35,163 bases of DNA from an uncultured Clostridia bacterium. Lineage in GTDB: Bacteria; Bacillota; Clostridia; Christensenellales; Borkfalkiaceae. Of this stretch, positions 14,425 through 22,600 are shown one piece after another. A program made the translations under genes and the position numbers. The DNA lies in assembly GCA_947589565.1 (NCBI GenBank), contig CANQBW010000016.1, positions 1 to 35,163 on the forward strand, read 5' to 3'. How positions within the stretch are numbered: the stretch's first letter is position 1; each line of letters begins with the position of its first letter. The notes beneath the pieces are model-generated. The model saw only the letters and a program-made list of their open reading frames with translations, was not told the origin of the DNA and did no database searches.

Positions 14425-14634
14425 TTACGAAAGCGGGCGGGTGGGGCGGAAGGCGATCAGCCAAAAGAGCAGCCAGCCCGCGGCGATCCCCGCAAGGGAG
14501 AGAAGGGAGCGGTAGGCGATCTGGTTCCCGCCGCAGAGAAAAAGCAGCAGGTCAAATCCCGAAAATGCGTAGATGGATGCGAAAATCCCGAGAAAAAACA
14601 AGATCCCGCAGCAGATCAAAGTCGTGAGTTTCAT
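14425..14634 (-). CDS. Small membrane protein, possibly DUF378-like
   Basis: The 69-residue product has two hydrophobic helices (about 5-33 and 42-63) with a short loop GGNQIAYRSLLSLAGIAAG. The two-helix layout and the aromatic/Gly-rich second helix resemble DUF378 proteins, but the match is loose. The start ATG 14634 has GAGGA only one to two bases upstream, closer than usual, so the start or even the gene may be wrong. It lies upstream of queT in the same direction but is separated from it by repeats and the queT promoter. Confidence 0.5.
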   Translation of the reverse strand: MKLTTLICCGILFFLGIFASIYAFSGFDLLLFLCGGNQIAYRSLLSLAGIAAGWLLFWLIAFRPTRPLS

Positions 14635-14741
14635 TTCCTCATTATGTGCGGAAAAGGGGCGTCTATGCAGAATTTGGAAGAGGTTTTCGGGTATAAACGA
14701 GGCGCGGCGGGGTCAAAATGATAGCGTAAGGGAGGATGAAC

Positions 14742-15338
14742 ATGGAATTTACCAAGACGCGGACATTCTACAATCTCGCAAGAGGTTTTGCGGGGGAAAG
14801 TCAGGCGGGAATGCGGTATCAATTGACGGCAAGAGCTGCGATGCAACAGGGCTATGAAGTCCTTGCAGATACCATTCGTACTATAGCAAAGAACGAGACA
14901 AATCACGCAAAGGTTTTCTTTGAGGCGATCCAACAGAACGCGGGAAGCCAAAACGAAGTTCATATCGACGCGAATTTTCCTTTCCATGCGGGGACGATCG
15001 AAGAAAACTTAAACTTTGCGGCGATCGACGAGAGAGACGAAGCGGAAGTACTCTATCCGGAATTTGCAAGGATCGCGCGGGAAGAGGGGTTTGAGCAAAT
15101 CGCGCTCAAATTCGAAAAGGTAGCGATGGTGGAGGGCAATCATCGGATCATCTTCGAATATCTTTACGAGGCGTTCAAGGACGGCTCCCTCTACAAGGCG
15201 GAAAGACCGATGCTGTGGATCTGCGGCGAGTGCGGATATATGCACACCGCAAAAGAAGCCTGGAATATCTGCCCGCTCTGCGGCGCGTCTCAGGGTGAAG
15301 CCCAACTTCATCTCCCCTTCAAAAAGGAGAATATATGA
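14742..15338 (+). CDS. rbr: Rubrerythrin
   Basis: The 198-residue protein has the two rubrerythrin modules. The N-terminal four-helix diiron domain carries AGESQAGMRY and KNETNHAKVF, then EVLYPEFARIAREEG and MVEGNHR, supplying the Glu and His ligands. The C-terminal rubredoxin module has CGECGY and CPLCGA. The family reduces hydrogen peroxide in the cytosol of anaerobes using rubredoxin or NADH-linked donors. ATG 14742 is preferred over ATG 14736 because the GGGAGG site would touch the earlier codon. The stop overlaps the ATG of a tiny Lys/Ser/Asn-rich ORF. Confidence 0.96.
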   Translation: MEFTKTRTFYNLARGFAGESQAGMRYQLTARAAMQQGYEVLADTIRTIAKNETNHAKVFFEAIQQNAGSQNEVHIDANFPFHAGTIEENLNFAAIDERDEAEVLYPEFARIAREEGFEQIALKFEKVAMVEGNHRIIFEYLYEAFKDGSLYKAERPMLWICGECGYMHTAKEAWNICPLCGASQGEAQLHLPFKKENI

Positions 15339-15448
15339 AAAACAAGAAGTCCAATGATACGCAGAACAAGCAGAGCTGTGACACCAAGAACGTCAAGAAC
15401 AGCAAGAGCTCTTCTTCGAGAAGCGGCTCCACCAAGAACTGCGGTTAA
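15335..15448 (+). CDS. 37-residue Lys/Asn/Ser-rich peptide coupled to rubrerythrin
   Basis: ATG 15335 overlaps the rubrerythrin stop (ATGA) and AAAAAGGAG lies upstream at the right distance. The product begins MKNKKSNDTQNKQSCDTKNV and ends STKNCG: highly basic, no hydrophobic helix, with two cysteines. The tight coupling and good ribosome site argue that it is translated. I do not recognise a family. A role connected with the peroxide response or metal handling would be inference only. Confidence 0.6.
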   Translation: MKNKKSNDTQNKQSCDTKNVKNSKSSSSRSGSTKNCG

Positions 15449-15450
15449 GC

Positions 15451-15579
15451 GTGAAAGCGGAAAAAGCCCTGCAAAAGGGCGCAAAAATGAGATCGAATGA
15501 GGACGAACAGGGCAGCTATACCGGCGTAAATTCGCAGGATGTATCCGAAAAACCCATTCAAGATGCAGACGATCTTTAA
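15451..15579 (+). CDS. Possible 42-residue acidic peptide ending in QDADDL
   Basis: GTG 15451 starts two bases after the stop of the preceding ORF and reads to TAA 15577-15579; an internal ATG at 15487 would give 30 residues. The C-terminal half (GSYTGVNSQDVSEKPIQDAD, then DL) is acidic and resembles, from memory, short clostridial proteins with similar acidic ends. No clear ribosome site is present, so expression may depend on coupling. The ORF ends directly before the terminator stem, as expected for the last gene of an operon. Confidence 0.45.
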   Translation: MKAEKALQKGAKMRSNEDEQGSYTGVNSQDVSEKPIQDADDL

Positions 15580-15623
15580 AACAAGGGGAGGAACGAGATT
15601 TCGTTCCTCTTACTTGTTTTTTT
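15578..15623 (+). terminator. Rho-independent terminator of the rubrerythrin operon
   Basis: GAGGAACGA (15588-15596) pairs with TCGTTCCTC (15601-15609) around GATT. The stem is extended by ACAAG/CTTGT and followed by a run of T (15617-15623). Confidence 0.9.
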
Positions 15624-15625
15624 GG

Positions 15626-15668
15626 TTTCGTCGAAAAGCTCGCTCCGCGATCTTTCTCGACGAGGAAA
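15626..15668 (+). repeat. End hairpin, copy 2
   Basis: Outer stem TCGTCGA/TCGACGA (15628-15634, 15657-15663). The inner stem is TCGC/GCGA (15640-15643, 15647-15650) around TCC, where other copies have TTCC/GGAA. The constant GGAAAT follows. Confidence 0.75.
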
Positions 15669-16014
15669 TGAACTTCCGTACCTTCACTTACCCCGTCCTC
15701 GCGGTCGCCTTGTTTGACAACAAGCCGCAAGCTGGCAAATTGAGTCGTGCAGCGCAGGGAAACCCTGCTCGCACCACGGGATTTAGAACAAAGGGCGAGA
15801 TGTTTCGACTTCACTTCGTTCCGCTCAACATGACAATAAATAGCGATGTCATTCTGAGTGAAGCGAAGCGGAATCGAAGAATCCCCCTAACTTTCGACGG
15901 GACATTCCTAAAATAACTGCGCGAGGCAAGGTTTCCTTGCCGGAGCGGTTTGGCGGTAGCTTTGGGCGGCAGGGACCGCCGCAAAGCCCGGAGCGCTTGC
16001 CGGCGCTCCTGTCA

Positions 16015-16058
16015 CGGTGCGCTCACAGTCCGCAGGACTGTTGAGCAAGAATGCACCG
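16015..16058 (+). repeat. Nested hairpin module, copy 2 (variant stems)
   Basis: The outer stem is CGGTGC/GCACCG and the inner stem CAGTCC-GCA-GGACTG. Both differ from the 10943 copy yet pair fully; the middle GCTCA/TGAGC stem is unchanged. Confidence 0.75.
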
Positions 16059-16099
16059 TTCCACCCGCCGAACCCCGCCTCGCCACCAGCTCGGCTGTC

Positions 16100-16147
16100 G
16101 CGTTGCGGTTCACAGCGCACTGCGCTGTTGAACAGAACTCGCAACGC
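16100..16147 (+). repeat. Nested hairpin module, copy 3 (variant stems)
   Basis: The outer stem GCGTTGC/GCAACGC is as in copy 1. The middle stem is GTTCA/TGAAC and the inner stem CAGCGC-ACT-GCGCTG, both compensated changes. Confidence 0.75.
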
Positions 16148-16228
16148 TCCACCCCATTTGCCGAACCCCTTCGGCTTAGTGTCGAACAAGGCGACCGTGA
16201 GAGTTACTGAATCAAGGCGCAAAAGCAA

Positions 16229-16272
16229 ATTTCCTCGACGATAAATATTGCGAAGCAAGATTTTCGTCGAAA
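16229..16272 (-). repeat. End hairpin, copy 3 (right end of island C)
   Basis: Outer stem TCGACGA/TCGTCGA (16235-16241, 16264-16270); inner stem TTGC-GAA-GCAA (16248-16258). The ATTTCC flank faces into the island, so the hairpin is the mirror image of copy 2. Confidence 0.78.
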
Positions 16273-16308
16273 TCTTTGGAAAATTTTTTATAACTTTTCA
16301 CCGAATCG

Positions 16309-16338
16309 TTGACTTTATGTCAAATTTCGGGATATAAT
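16309..16338 (+). promoter_or_regulatory. Promoter of the HtrA-like protease gene
   Basis: TTGACT (16309-16314) and TATAAT (16333-16338) are 18 bases apart. The leader contains the strong AAGGAGG ribosome site ahead of ATG 16376. Confidence 0.8.
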
Positions 16339-16375
16339 AAGATATAGTGGACGAGTAATACCCCAAGGAGGAAGT

Positions 16376-17674
16376 ATGAGGAAGTTTTACAAATTATTTT
16401 CGGCGGTACTGGGCGGTGCGATGATCCTTTCTCTCTCCGCGTGCGGGATCAATTTCGATCAGGGCGGCACAAGTACCGGCGGGCGCAATCCCTATGACGT
16501 TGCGGACAGTTTGGGTCAGGTGGACTTTGGCGACAGCGAGGCGAAATGGCTCGCGCAGATCAATGGCAGCGAGGAGAGCGGGAAGGATACCTTCACCCTT
16601 GCCACCAACCGTGCGCTCGTCTCTTCGGTCGCCGTCGTCAGCACCTTCGAACGTGCGGGCAGCAGCGGAGGATCGCTTTTCGGCGACGATCAGGACAAAA
16701 TTACGAGCATGGGGTCGGGAATTTTCTATTCCGTCGACCGCGAGGCGGGAGACGCCTACGTCATCACCAACTATCATGTCGTGTTCAGTTCCTCGAGCAA
16801 GGGCAACGAGACGATCCCGCACATCAGCGACGATATCACCCTCTACCTCTATGGGGGCGTGATCACGGGACGGGAGATCAAGGCGACCTTCTTGGGCGGG
16901 TCGATGAACCATGATATCGCCGTTCTTCAGATCGAAAACAGCGATATATTAAAGGATAGCTCGGCGCTTGCCGTCGTGCCCGGAAATTCGGACACCGTCA
17001 CCGTCGGCGAGAGGGTGTTTGCGGTCGGAAATCCGGACGGGGAGGGCTTCTCCGTCAGCACGGGGATCATCTCCGTGGACGCAGAATATGTGGATATCAT
17101 GTCTGCCGACAACAGCAAAACCGTGAGTATGCTCGAAATGCGCACGGATACCCCCATCAATCACGGCAACTCGGGGGGCGGGCTGTATGCGGAGGACGGC
17201 AGACTCCTCGGGATCGTCAACGCGCGTTCGGAGCGATCGGGCGTTGTCAATTTCGGATACGCCATTCCCGTCAACCTCGCGCTCGCGGTCGCGCAGAATA
17301 TCATCGACAACAGCGGGTCGAACGACTCGAAGGGAGCCCTCTGCGCCATGCTCGGCATCACCGTGCAGGTGACGGACAGCAAGGGCGTCTACGACGAGGA
17401 GACGGGAAAAGCCTATATCATGCAGACGCTCACGGTGAAGGAAGTCACCATCGGCGGCGCGGCGTTCGGAAAGCTGAGAGAGGGAGACGTCATTTACTCC
17501 ATTCAGGTCTCGGGCAGGGAGCCCGTCGTGATCACGAGAATGTATCTGCTCACCATAGAACTTTTGAAGGTGAGAAAGGGGGACACCGTCACGATCGTGC
17601 TCTCCCGCGGCGAGGAGACTTTGACTTTCGAAATTTCCTACGAGAAAAATTCGGATTTTACGGTAAATAACTGA
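16376..17674 (+). CDS. HtrA/DegP-like trypsin-type serine protease, predicted lipoprotein
   Basis: The 432-residue protein has a leader ending LSLSACG with lipobox Cys23, so it is probably anchored outside the membrane rather than by the usual HtrA transmembrane helix. The catalytic triad is His134 (VITNYHVV), Asp180 (NHDIAVLQI) and Ser266 (HGNSGGGLY), with MGSGIFY before it as in HtrA proteases. Residues of about 345-425 (GKLREGDVIYSIQVSG) form a single PDZ-like domain. The likely role is surface protein quality control. The start is fixed by an AAGGAGG site. It is a single gene between two repeat islands; the stop lies seven bases before end hairpin copy 4. Confidence 0.93.
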   Translation: MRKFYKLFSAVLGGAMILSLSACGINFDQGGTSTGGRNPYDVADSLGQVDFGDSEAKWLAQINGSEESGKDTFTLATNRALVSSVAVVSTFERAGSSGGSLFGDDQDKITSMGSGIFYSVDREAGDAYVITNYHVVFSSSSKGNETIPHISDDITLYLYGGVITGREIKATFLGGSMNHDIAVLQIENSDILKDSSALAVVPGNSDTVTVGERVFAVGNPDGEGFSVSTGIISVDAEYVDIMSADNSKTVSMLEMRTDTPINHGNSGGGLYAEDGRLLGIVNARSERSGVVNFGYAIPVNLALAVAQNIIDNSGSNDSKGALCAMLGITVQVTDSKGVYDEETGKAYIMQTLTVKEVTIGGAAFGKLREGDVIYSIQVSGREPVVITRMYLLTIELLKVRKGDTVTIVLSRGEETLTFEISYEKNSDFTVNN

Positions 17675-17678
17675 AAAA

Positions 17679-17722
17679 GTTTCGAACGAAATCTTCCTGT
17701 GGAATCTTTCGTTCGAGGAAAT
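17679..17722 (+). repeat. End hairpin, copy 4
   Basis: Outer stem TCGAACGAAA/TTTCGTTCGA (17682-17691, 17707-17716); inner stem TTCC-TGT-GGAA (17694-17704); then GGAAAT. Confidence 0.82.
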
Positions 17723-17920
17723 TGACCTGTTTGCCTTGAATAGGTTGTCGTCTCGGTCGCTTTCACGACAATGTGCGTCCTGTGGGGCGCAAATTGAGTC
17801 GTGCAGCGCAGGGAAACCCTGCTCGCACACATTATTAAAATTTAGCGATGTCATCCTGAGCGGAGTCTCAGTGCGGCGGTAGTGCCCGCCGCACCCCGCC
17901 TCGCTACCGGCTCGGCTGTC

Positions 17921-17966
17921 GCGTTGCGCTCACAGCCCACCGGGCTGTTGAGCAGGAATGCAACGC
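17921..17966 (+). repeat. Nested hairpin module, copy 4
   Basis: Stems GCGTTGC/GCAACGC, GCTCA/TGAGC and CAGCCC-ACC-GGGCTG, as in copy 1. Confidence 0.75.
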
Positions 17967-17991
17967 TCCACCCCCCGGTCGATAGACGGGC

Positions 17992-18219
17992 ATGTATTTG
18001 ATTATGGAAAAGAGTTTGGATGAAAAAATTACGGAAAATCTGAAGTTCGAGATCGAACATTCCGCAAAGACGAAGGTGGAGATCGCGAAGGCGATCGGGA
18101 TCACGCCCTCCTCGCTCTCGCAGTATCTTGCGGGACGCGCCCAGCCGTCGCTTGCAAATTTGTCTCGGCTCTGCAACTTTCTCGACATTTCCGCAGACGA
18201 CATCTTAGAAGTGCATTAA
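17992..18219 (+). CDS. XRE-family helix-turn-helix regulator
   Basis: The 75-residue protein is a single Cro/C1-type helix-turn-helix domain: EIAKAIGITPSSLSQYLAGR covers the two DNA-binding helices, followed by PSLANLSRLCNFLDISADDI. The start is uncertain (ATG 17992 or ATG 18004) because no ribosome site is visible before either. The first begins only six bases after the conserved tail of repeat island D, and no promoter can be seen, so the gene may be read through from the protease gene or from within the repeat. Its target is unknown. Confidence 0.82.
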   Translation: MYLIMEKSLDEKITENLKFEIEHSAKTKVEIAKAIGITPSSLSQYLAGRAQPSLANLSRLCNFLDISADDILEVH

Positions 18220-18258
18220 AACACAGTAAAATACATTGTTGATAACGATGTTGATAAA

Positions 18259-18305
18259 GTTTCGAACGAAATCTTTCCTACGGAAATATTTACGTTCGAG
18301 GAAAT
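18259..18305 (+). repeat. End hairpin, copy 5
   Basis: Outer stem TCGAACG/CGTTCGA (18262-18268, 18293-18299); inner stem TTTCC-TAC-GGAAA; followed by GGAAAT. Confidence 0.78.
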
Positions 18306-18490
18306 TGATTCGTATTTGGAATTAGAATGCGCCACCCACAAATTGTGGGCGGCGCACTGCCTTTTGTCTTAAATTTACTGCGCGGAGCAGAATCGCCATT
18401 CTGCGGCAGCGCACCCAATTTGCGCGACTCTTCGCGCTTATTGTTTTTTGAAACGAACAAGAGGACCAAGTCGTGGGAATTCGAGAGCCC

Positions 18491-18535
18491 ATTTCCTCGA
18501 CGATAAATATTGCGCAGCAAGATTTTCGTCGAAAA
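18491..18535 (-). repeat. End hairpin, copy 6
   Basis: Outer stem TCGACGA/TCGTCGA (18497-18503, 18526-18532); inner stem TTGC-GCA-GCAA (18510-18520). It is mirrored relative to copy 5. Confidence 0.8.
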
Positions 18536-18539
18536 ACCT

Positions 18540-19475
18540 TTACGCTTTATTCTCCGACCCCAGCACATCGCAGATCTTGTGCTTGACCATCTCCTTCATG
18601 GAGGCGCGGGCGTCGCCGAGGTACTGTCTCGGGTCGAAGTGGGAGGGATTCTCGAAGAGGTGCTTTCTGACGGCTGCCGTGAAGGCGACGCGAAGGTCGG
18701 AGTCGATGTTCACCTTGCAGACGGCAAGTTTGACGGCTTTTTTCAGTTCGCTCTCGGGGATCCCGATCGCATTCGGCATGGAGCCGCCGAACTCGTTGAC
18801 GATGGCGACTTTGTCCTGCGGCACCGAAGAAGCGCCGTGTAAAACGATGGGGAATCCGGGGAGTCTTCTTCCGATCTCCTCGAGAATATCGATGCGCAGT
18901 TTGGGGTCCTGTCCGGGCTTAAACTTGTATGCGCCGTGAGAGGTGCCGATCGCGATCGCGAGGGAGTCGATCCCCGTGCGCTCGGTGAACTCCTGGACCT
19001 CGTCGGGAGAGGTGAAGAGAGCGTCTTTTGCTGCGACATTGACGTCGTCCTCGATCCCAGCGAGCTTTCCAAGCTCCGCTTCGACGACCACGCCCCGCGC
19101 GTGCGCGTATTCGACGACTTCCTTCGTCGTTCTGATATTCTCCTCCCAGGGCTTGGAGGAGGCGTCGATCATGACGGAGGTAAATCCGTTCTCGATCGAG
19201 GACTTGCAGATTTCAAAATCCGCGCCGTGATCGAGGTGCATGGCGACGGGAATGTGCGAGCATTCGACCGCAGCCGCCACGAGGTGGCGCAGATAGACGG
19301 GATTCGCATACTTCCGCGCACCCGCAGAGACCTGCAAGATGACGGGCGAGTTGCATTCTTCGCAGGCTTCGATGATCGCCTGAATGGTCTCCATGTTGTT
19401 GACGTTGAAGGCGCCGATGGCATAGCCGCCCTCATACGCCTTTTTGAACATTTCCGTGGTTGTTACTAAGGGCAT
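18540..19475 (-). CDS. fba: Class II fructose-1,6-bisphosphate aldolase
   Basis: The 311-residue protein matches the zinc-dependent aldolase family in length and motifs: GAFNVNNMET near residues 21-30, HLDHGADFE at 80-88 (catalytic Asp82, zinc ligand His83), AELGKLAG, GTSHGAYKF and VLHGASSVP. It cleaves fructose 1,6-bisphosphate to glyceraldehyde 3-phosphate and dihydroxyacetone phosphate in glycolysis. The start MPLVTTTEMF is chosen at 19475 because GGAGG lies six bases upstream and because the family begins there; an upstream in-frame extension would run through the promoter. It is transcribed alone. Confidence 0.96.
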   Translation of the reverse strand: MPLVTTTEMFKKAYEGGYAIGAFNVNNMETIQAIIEACEECNSPVILQVSAGARKYANPVYLRHLVAAAVECSHIPVAMHLDHGADFEICKSSIENGFTSVMIDASSKPWEENIRTTKEVVEYAHARGVVVEAELGKLAGIEDDVNVAAKDALFTSPDEVQEFTERTGIDSLAIAIGTSHGAYKFKPGQDPKLRIDILEEIGRRLPGFPIVLHGASSVPQDKVAIVNEFGGSMPNAIGIPESELKKAVKLAVCKVNIDSDLRVAFTAAVRKHLFENPSHFDPRQYLGDARASMKEMVKHKICDVLGSENKA

Positions 19476-19506
19476 GATTTCCTCCGATTTTTTCAAGATT
19501 TTCCTT

Positions 19507-19535
19507 ATTATAACGCTTTTGAAAAAAAAAGACAA
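19507..19535 (-). promoter_or_regulatory. Promoter of fba
   Basis: TTGTCT (plus 19530-19535) and a perfect TATAAT (plus 19507-19512) are spaced by 17 bases, half of them a T-run. No matching promoter could be called on the other strand for the diverging gene at 19685. Confidence 0.75.
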
Positions 19536-19684
19536 ACGCTTTTCGCCCGAAATTTCAAATCGGGAAAGAAAGCAAAAATTCGCTACAATCGGTGTCGTTT
19601 CGCAAAATCCGCGTGATAAAATAACGGATACTTTCCCCCGAAGGCACGCAAGGGGAGAGAAATCTATTTCAAGGAGCTTTTGTC

Positions 19685-22600
19685 ATGAAAGTCATCAGGA
19701 AAACCTTTTTGACGGCGGCAGTGCTGGTATTTTCGATTGCGCTATGCCTGCTCTCCTCCGTCCTCGTACTCGCGGCGTGCAGTGAGAAAGTCACGCTGCG
19801 GTTCGAGACCTATGGCGGCACCTACCTCGAATCGGTCGAGGGAAAGGTCGGCACCGCCTACACCGTTCCCAAGGAACCGCAGAAAGAGGGGTACTACTTC
19901 GAGGGTTGGTATCTAAGCAGCGATTTTTCGGGATCGCCGCAGGAACTCCCCGAATCCATGCCAGACGAGAGCCGTACTTATTACGCGAAGTACGGGCGCT
20001 ATCCCGTCCTCACGCTGCAACCGGAGGGGGGAACGATCTCGAAAACGACCCACCTCATCAAACCGGGCGTCAACATCACAAGCTTTCTAAGCGATTTTAA
20101 GCCGCAGAAGGAGGGACTTCTCTTCGGCGGTTGGTATTTGGGCGACGACCCTCTCGATCCCGAAAAAGTCATGGACGAGAACGATCTCACCCTGACCGCA
20201 CGCTATAAGGCGGAGTACTCCGTCAATGTATACCTGCAAAATGCAGACGAGCCCGAAAAGTTCGAACTGAGCGAACTTTCAAAGAGCGGCTCCGATTGGG
20301 AGGGCAATGAACTTCGTCCCGATCTCACCCCGCCCGAACATTTCCTCAGAGACGAGAGCAAGCCCTATGAGGAGAGCAGGACTTTGTGCGCGGGCGAGAA
20401 TGTTCTCGAGTATTATTTCGTTCGAAAGAGCGTCAATCTTACATATTCCGTCCTCTCTCCAAGCGGCGAGAAGAGGGAAATTCTTCTTTCGACGCGCTAC
20501 GGCGCGACGGTCACCCTTCCCCAAAGTCCCATTGAGGAGAAAGACGCCGCCTTCTTCGGCTGGGCAACGGATGCGTCCGCGCCCGCGACCTATCTTCCCG
20601 ACGAAACCATGACCATGGGGTCCGAAAATATGACGCTCTATGGCACCTGGGGGAGAAAATACGACAATGTGCGCGGAAACGGATACCTTGTTGTCGAAAA
20701 CCTCGAGCATAACGGAAAACAGCAGGCTGTCTTCCGTGAAGAGGGCAGTATTTCGCGGGGAGACTTCTTCGGTGAGACGAAGCGTTTCGAACTCAGCGGC
20801 CTCAAGGGCCGTCTCGACGGAAGAGGAGGGTGTCTGCTCGACGATTCGGGCAAGTATCTTTGCTATATGCTCCGCTACAATCGTGCGGGTGAGGAGTTCG
20901 GAAAGCTCACCCTGTCCTTTGACGACAATACCGCAAAGTACAGCTTGGGCGAGTCCACGCTCGAGGGCAGTTATTTCTATGAGTATGACGAGTCGGAAAA
21001 TGCCTACACGGGAAAATATGTCTTCCAAAGCGGAGAGGAAAAATTCTATTTCACCCTCGGGCAGAACAATAGCTTTTTGAGGGAAGGGGCCGAAAAGGGC
21101 GAGTATCTTCGATTCGACGGAAGAGACCTTCTCGGGTTCGACGAGCTTCTTCTCGACGGCTTCGGCGGCGCACGGGCGAAGATCGCGGGTGAAAGTTTTT
21201 CGGGCGGCTACCGCGGGAGCGGACTTTCCGAAAAGGAGTGGATCTTCGAGTGCGAGGGAAAGACCTTCCGCTTCCTTCTCTGCGAGAGAAGTTTCTCGGC
21301 GGGAGAGGCGGAGGTCGGCGACGAGGTCTTCCTCGTCTATGACGAAGCTCTCTCGGGAACCTATGAGGGCGGCGGAACACTCGTCCTCGACGGCTATGGC
21401 CTGAGCGGCGAATATCGCTCCGCAAGCGGGGAGAGCGCCGTGGGCGCCTTCGAGCGAAAGGGGGATTTTGTCACCCTGTATGCGAAAAACACCCTCCGCT
21501 TCACCCTGCGCGGCACAAAATTCTCCCGCACGGGCGAGGAGGCGGGAAGCTACGAAGGAAAAGCGGGAGAGCTCTATTTGGACGGCGCGGGCTACTGCAA
21601 ACTGACAAAGTCGGACGGACACATTTCGGAGGGGAGCTATCAGAAGCTCTCTCAGGGGGAGATCGAGTTCACGCCCTCGACGGGGGAGACGCTGCGCGTC
21701 AGGATCAATGAGAGTGGATACGACCTCTTTGACAGCGCCCTCTACGGCAATTTCGAGGGGTCCTATACCGCCCGCCTCTTCCTCGACGGCTACGGCAGCG
21801 GCGTGTATACCTCCATTGACAGCGACACTTCCTTCCCGATCACGGTGGGACACTTCGACGGAGAATTTTTGCAGATCTTCTCGGAGCGCTTCGAAAAGCC
21901 CCGCTACTACCGCATCGACGCGGACCGCGAACTCTACCTTCTGCAGGGCCCCGCGGTGGGGATCTATCCCCTCTTCGAGGGCGGCGAGGAGAAAGGGGAC
22001 TACCTCGTCCTCTATGACAAGAGCAGCGGAAAGCTCGTCCGAGGCGGGATCCCCGTGAACGGGACCTATACCTTCAACGCTTCGGAAAATGAAGTCGTCT
22101 TCACCTCGGACGTGAACGGAGAGCGGTTCCGCATCATCGAGACCGACCAAAAGGCAACCTGTATTCGATTTACGGGCAATGAAACGTATGACGGAGAGGG
22201 GCGGCTCACCCTCGACGGCTACGGCCACGCCGTTTACCAAAGGGATGGGACTATCGAGGGAGAATATCGTCTCACCGACTACGGCGTCGAACTCATTTCG
22301 GCAGATGAAGTTTTGCGTTTCACCCTTTCTGAGAAAAAAATTCAGGGAAAGATCGAATACCTGCGCTATTTCGGGGAAGAAGGGGAACTGTGGCTGGAAA
22401 AGAACGGAGAAAGGGCGGTCTACCGCGGCGAAAATACCCTCGAGGGCAGCTATCAGGGACAAAATTTCCTCTTTGATGGGGAGCTGAAGTTCTCGTTCAA
22501 AGTGTTTGAAGAAAGCTTTGCATTCTACCGTCCCGAGACCGAGAAGACCTATTCCGTCAAGGGGGGAGGCTCCCTCGCGCTCGACGGCTGCGGGAATGGC

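Larger units (their letters stand above)
15624..16275. repeat. Intergenic repeat island C (about 650 bp, hairpin at both ends)
   Basis: This element is bounded by inward-facing end hairpins (15626-15668 and 16229-16272). Inside are a GTCGCCTTGTTTGACAAC-type stretch with an inverted counterpart near 16170-16200, a CAGGG hairpin module (about 15743-15775), REP-like units (about 15797-15895) and two different nested hairpin modules (16015-16058, 16100-16147). It lies between the rubrerythrin terminator and the htrA promoter. No gene was found in it. Confidence 0.8.
17675..17991. repeat. Intergenic repeat island D
   Basis: It begins with end hairpin copy 4, followed by a CAGGG hairpin module (about 17796-17832), a truncated REP-like unit (TCATCCTGAGCGGAGTC, 17851-17867) into which a nested hairpin module (17921-17966) appears to have been joined, and the CCCCCCGGTCGATAGA tail (17971-17986). 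No right-hand end hairpin is present. The next gene starts six bases after the tail. Confidence 0.78.
18245..18539. repeat. Intergenic repeat island E (compact element with mirrored end hairpins)
   Basis: This is the shortest complete example: end hairpins at 18259-18305 and 18491-18535 face each other across about 185 bases. Inside are a GCGCC...GGCGC hairpin around CCCAC/GTGGG (about 18331-18353), a Cys-free noncoding middle, and the TCGTGGGAATTCGAGAGCCC flank shared with island G. It separates two converging genes and lies seven bases from the aldolase stop. Confidence 0.8.

Noticed and set aside
14674..14697. Promoter for rubrerythrin (TTGGAA and TATAAA)
   Set aside because: The spacing is only 12 bases, too short for a standard promoter.
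18237..18257. Two direct TGTTGATAA 9-mers as DnaA boxes
   Set aside because: Each has one mismatch to TTATCCACA at an important position, and they stand alone beside a repeat island, so they were not called.
20279..22462. 727-codon open frame on the minus strand
   Set aside because: It lies antisense within the InlB-repeat lipoprotein, whose frame has signal peptide, repeats and ribosome site. The opposite frame is open because of GC-rich codon bias and has no recognisable domain.
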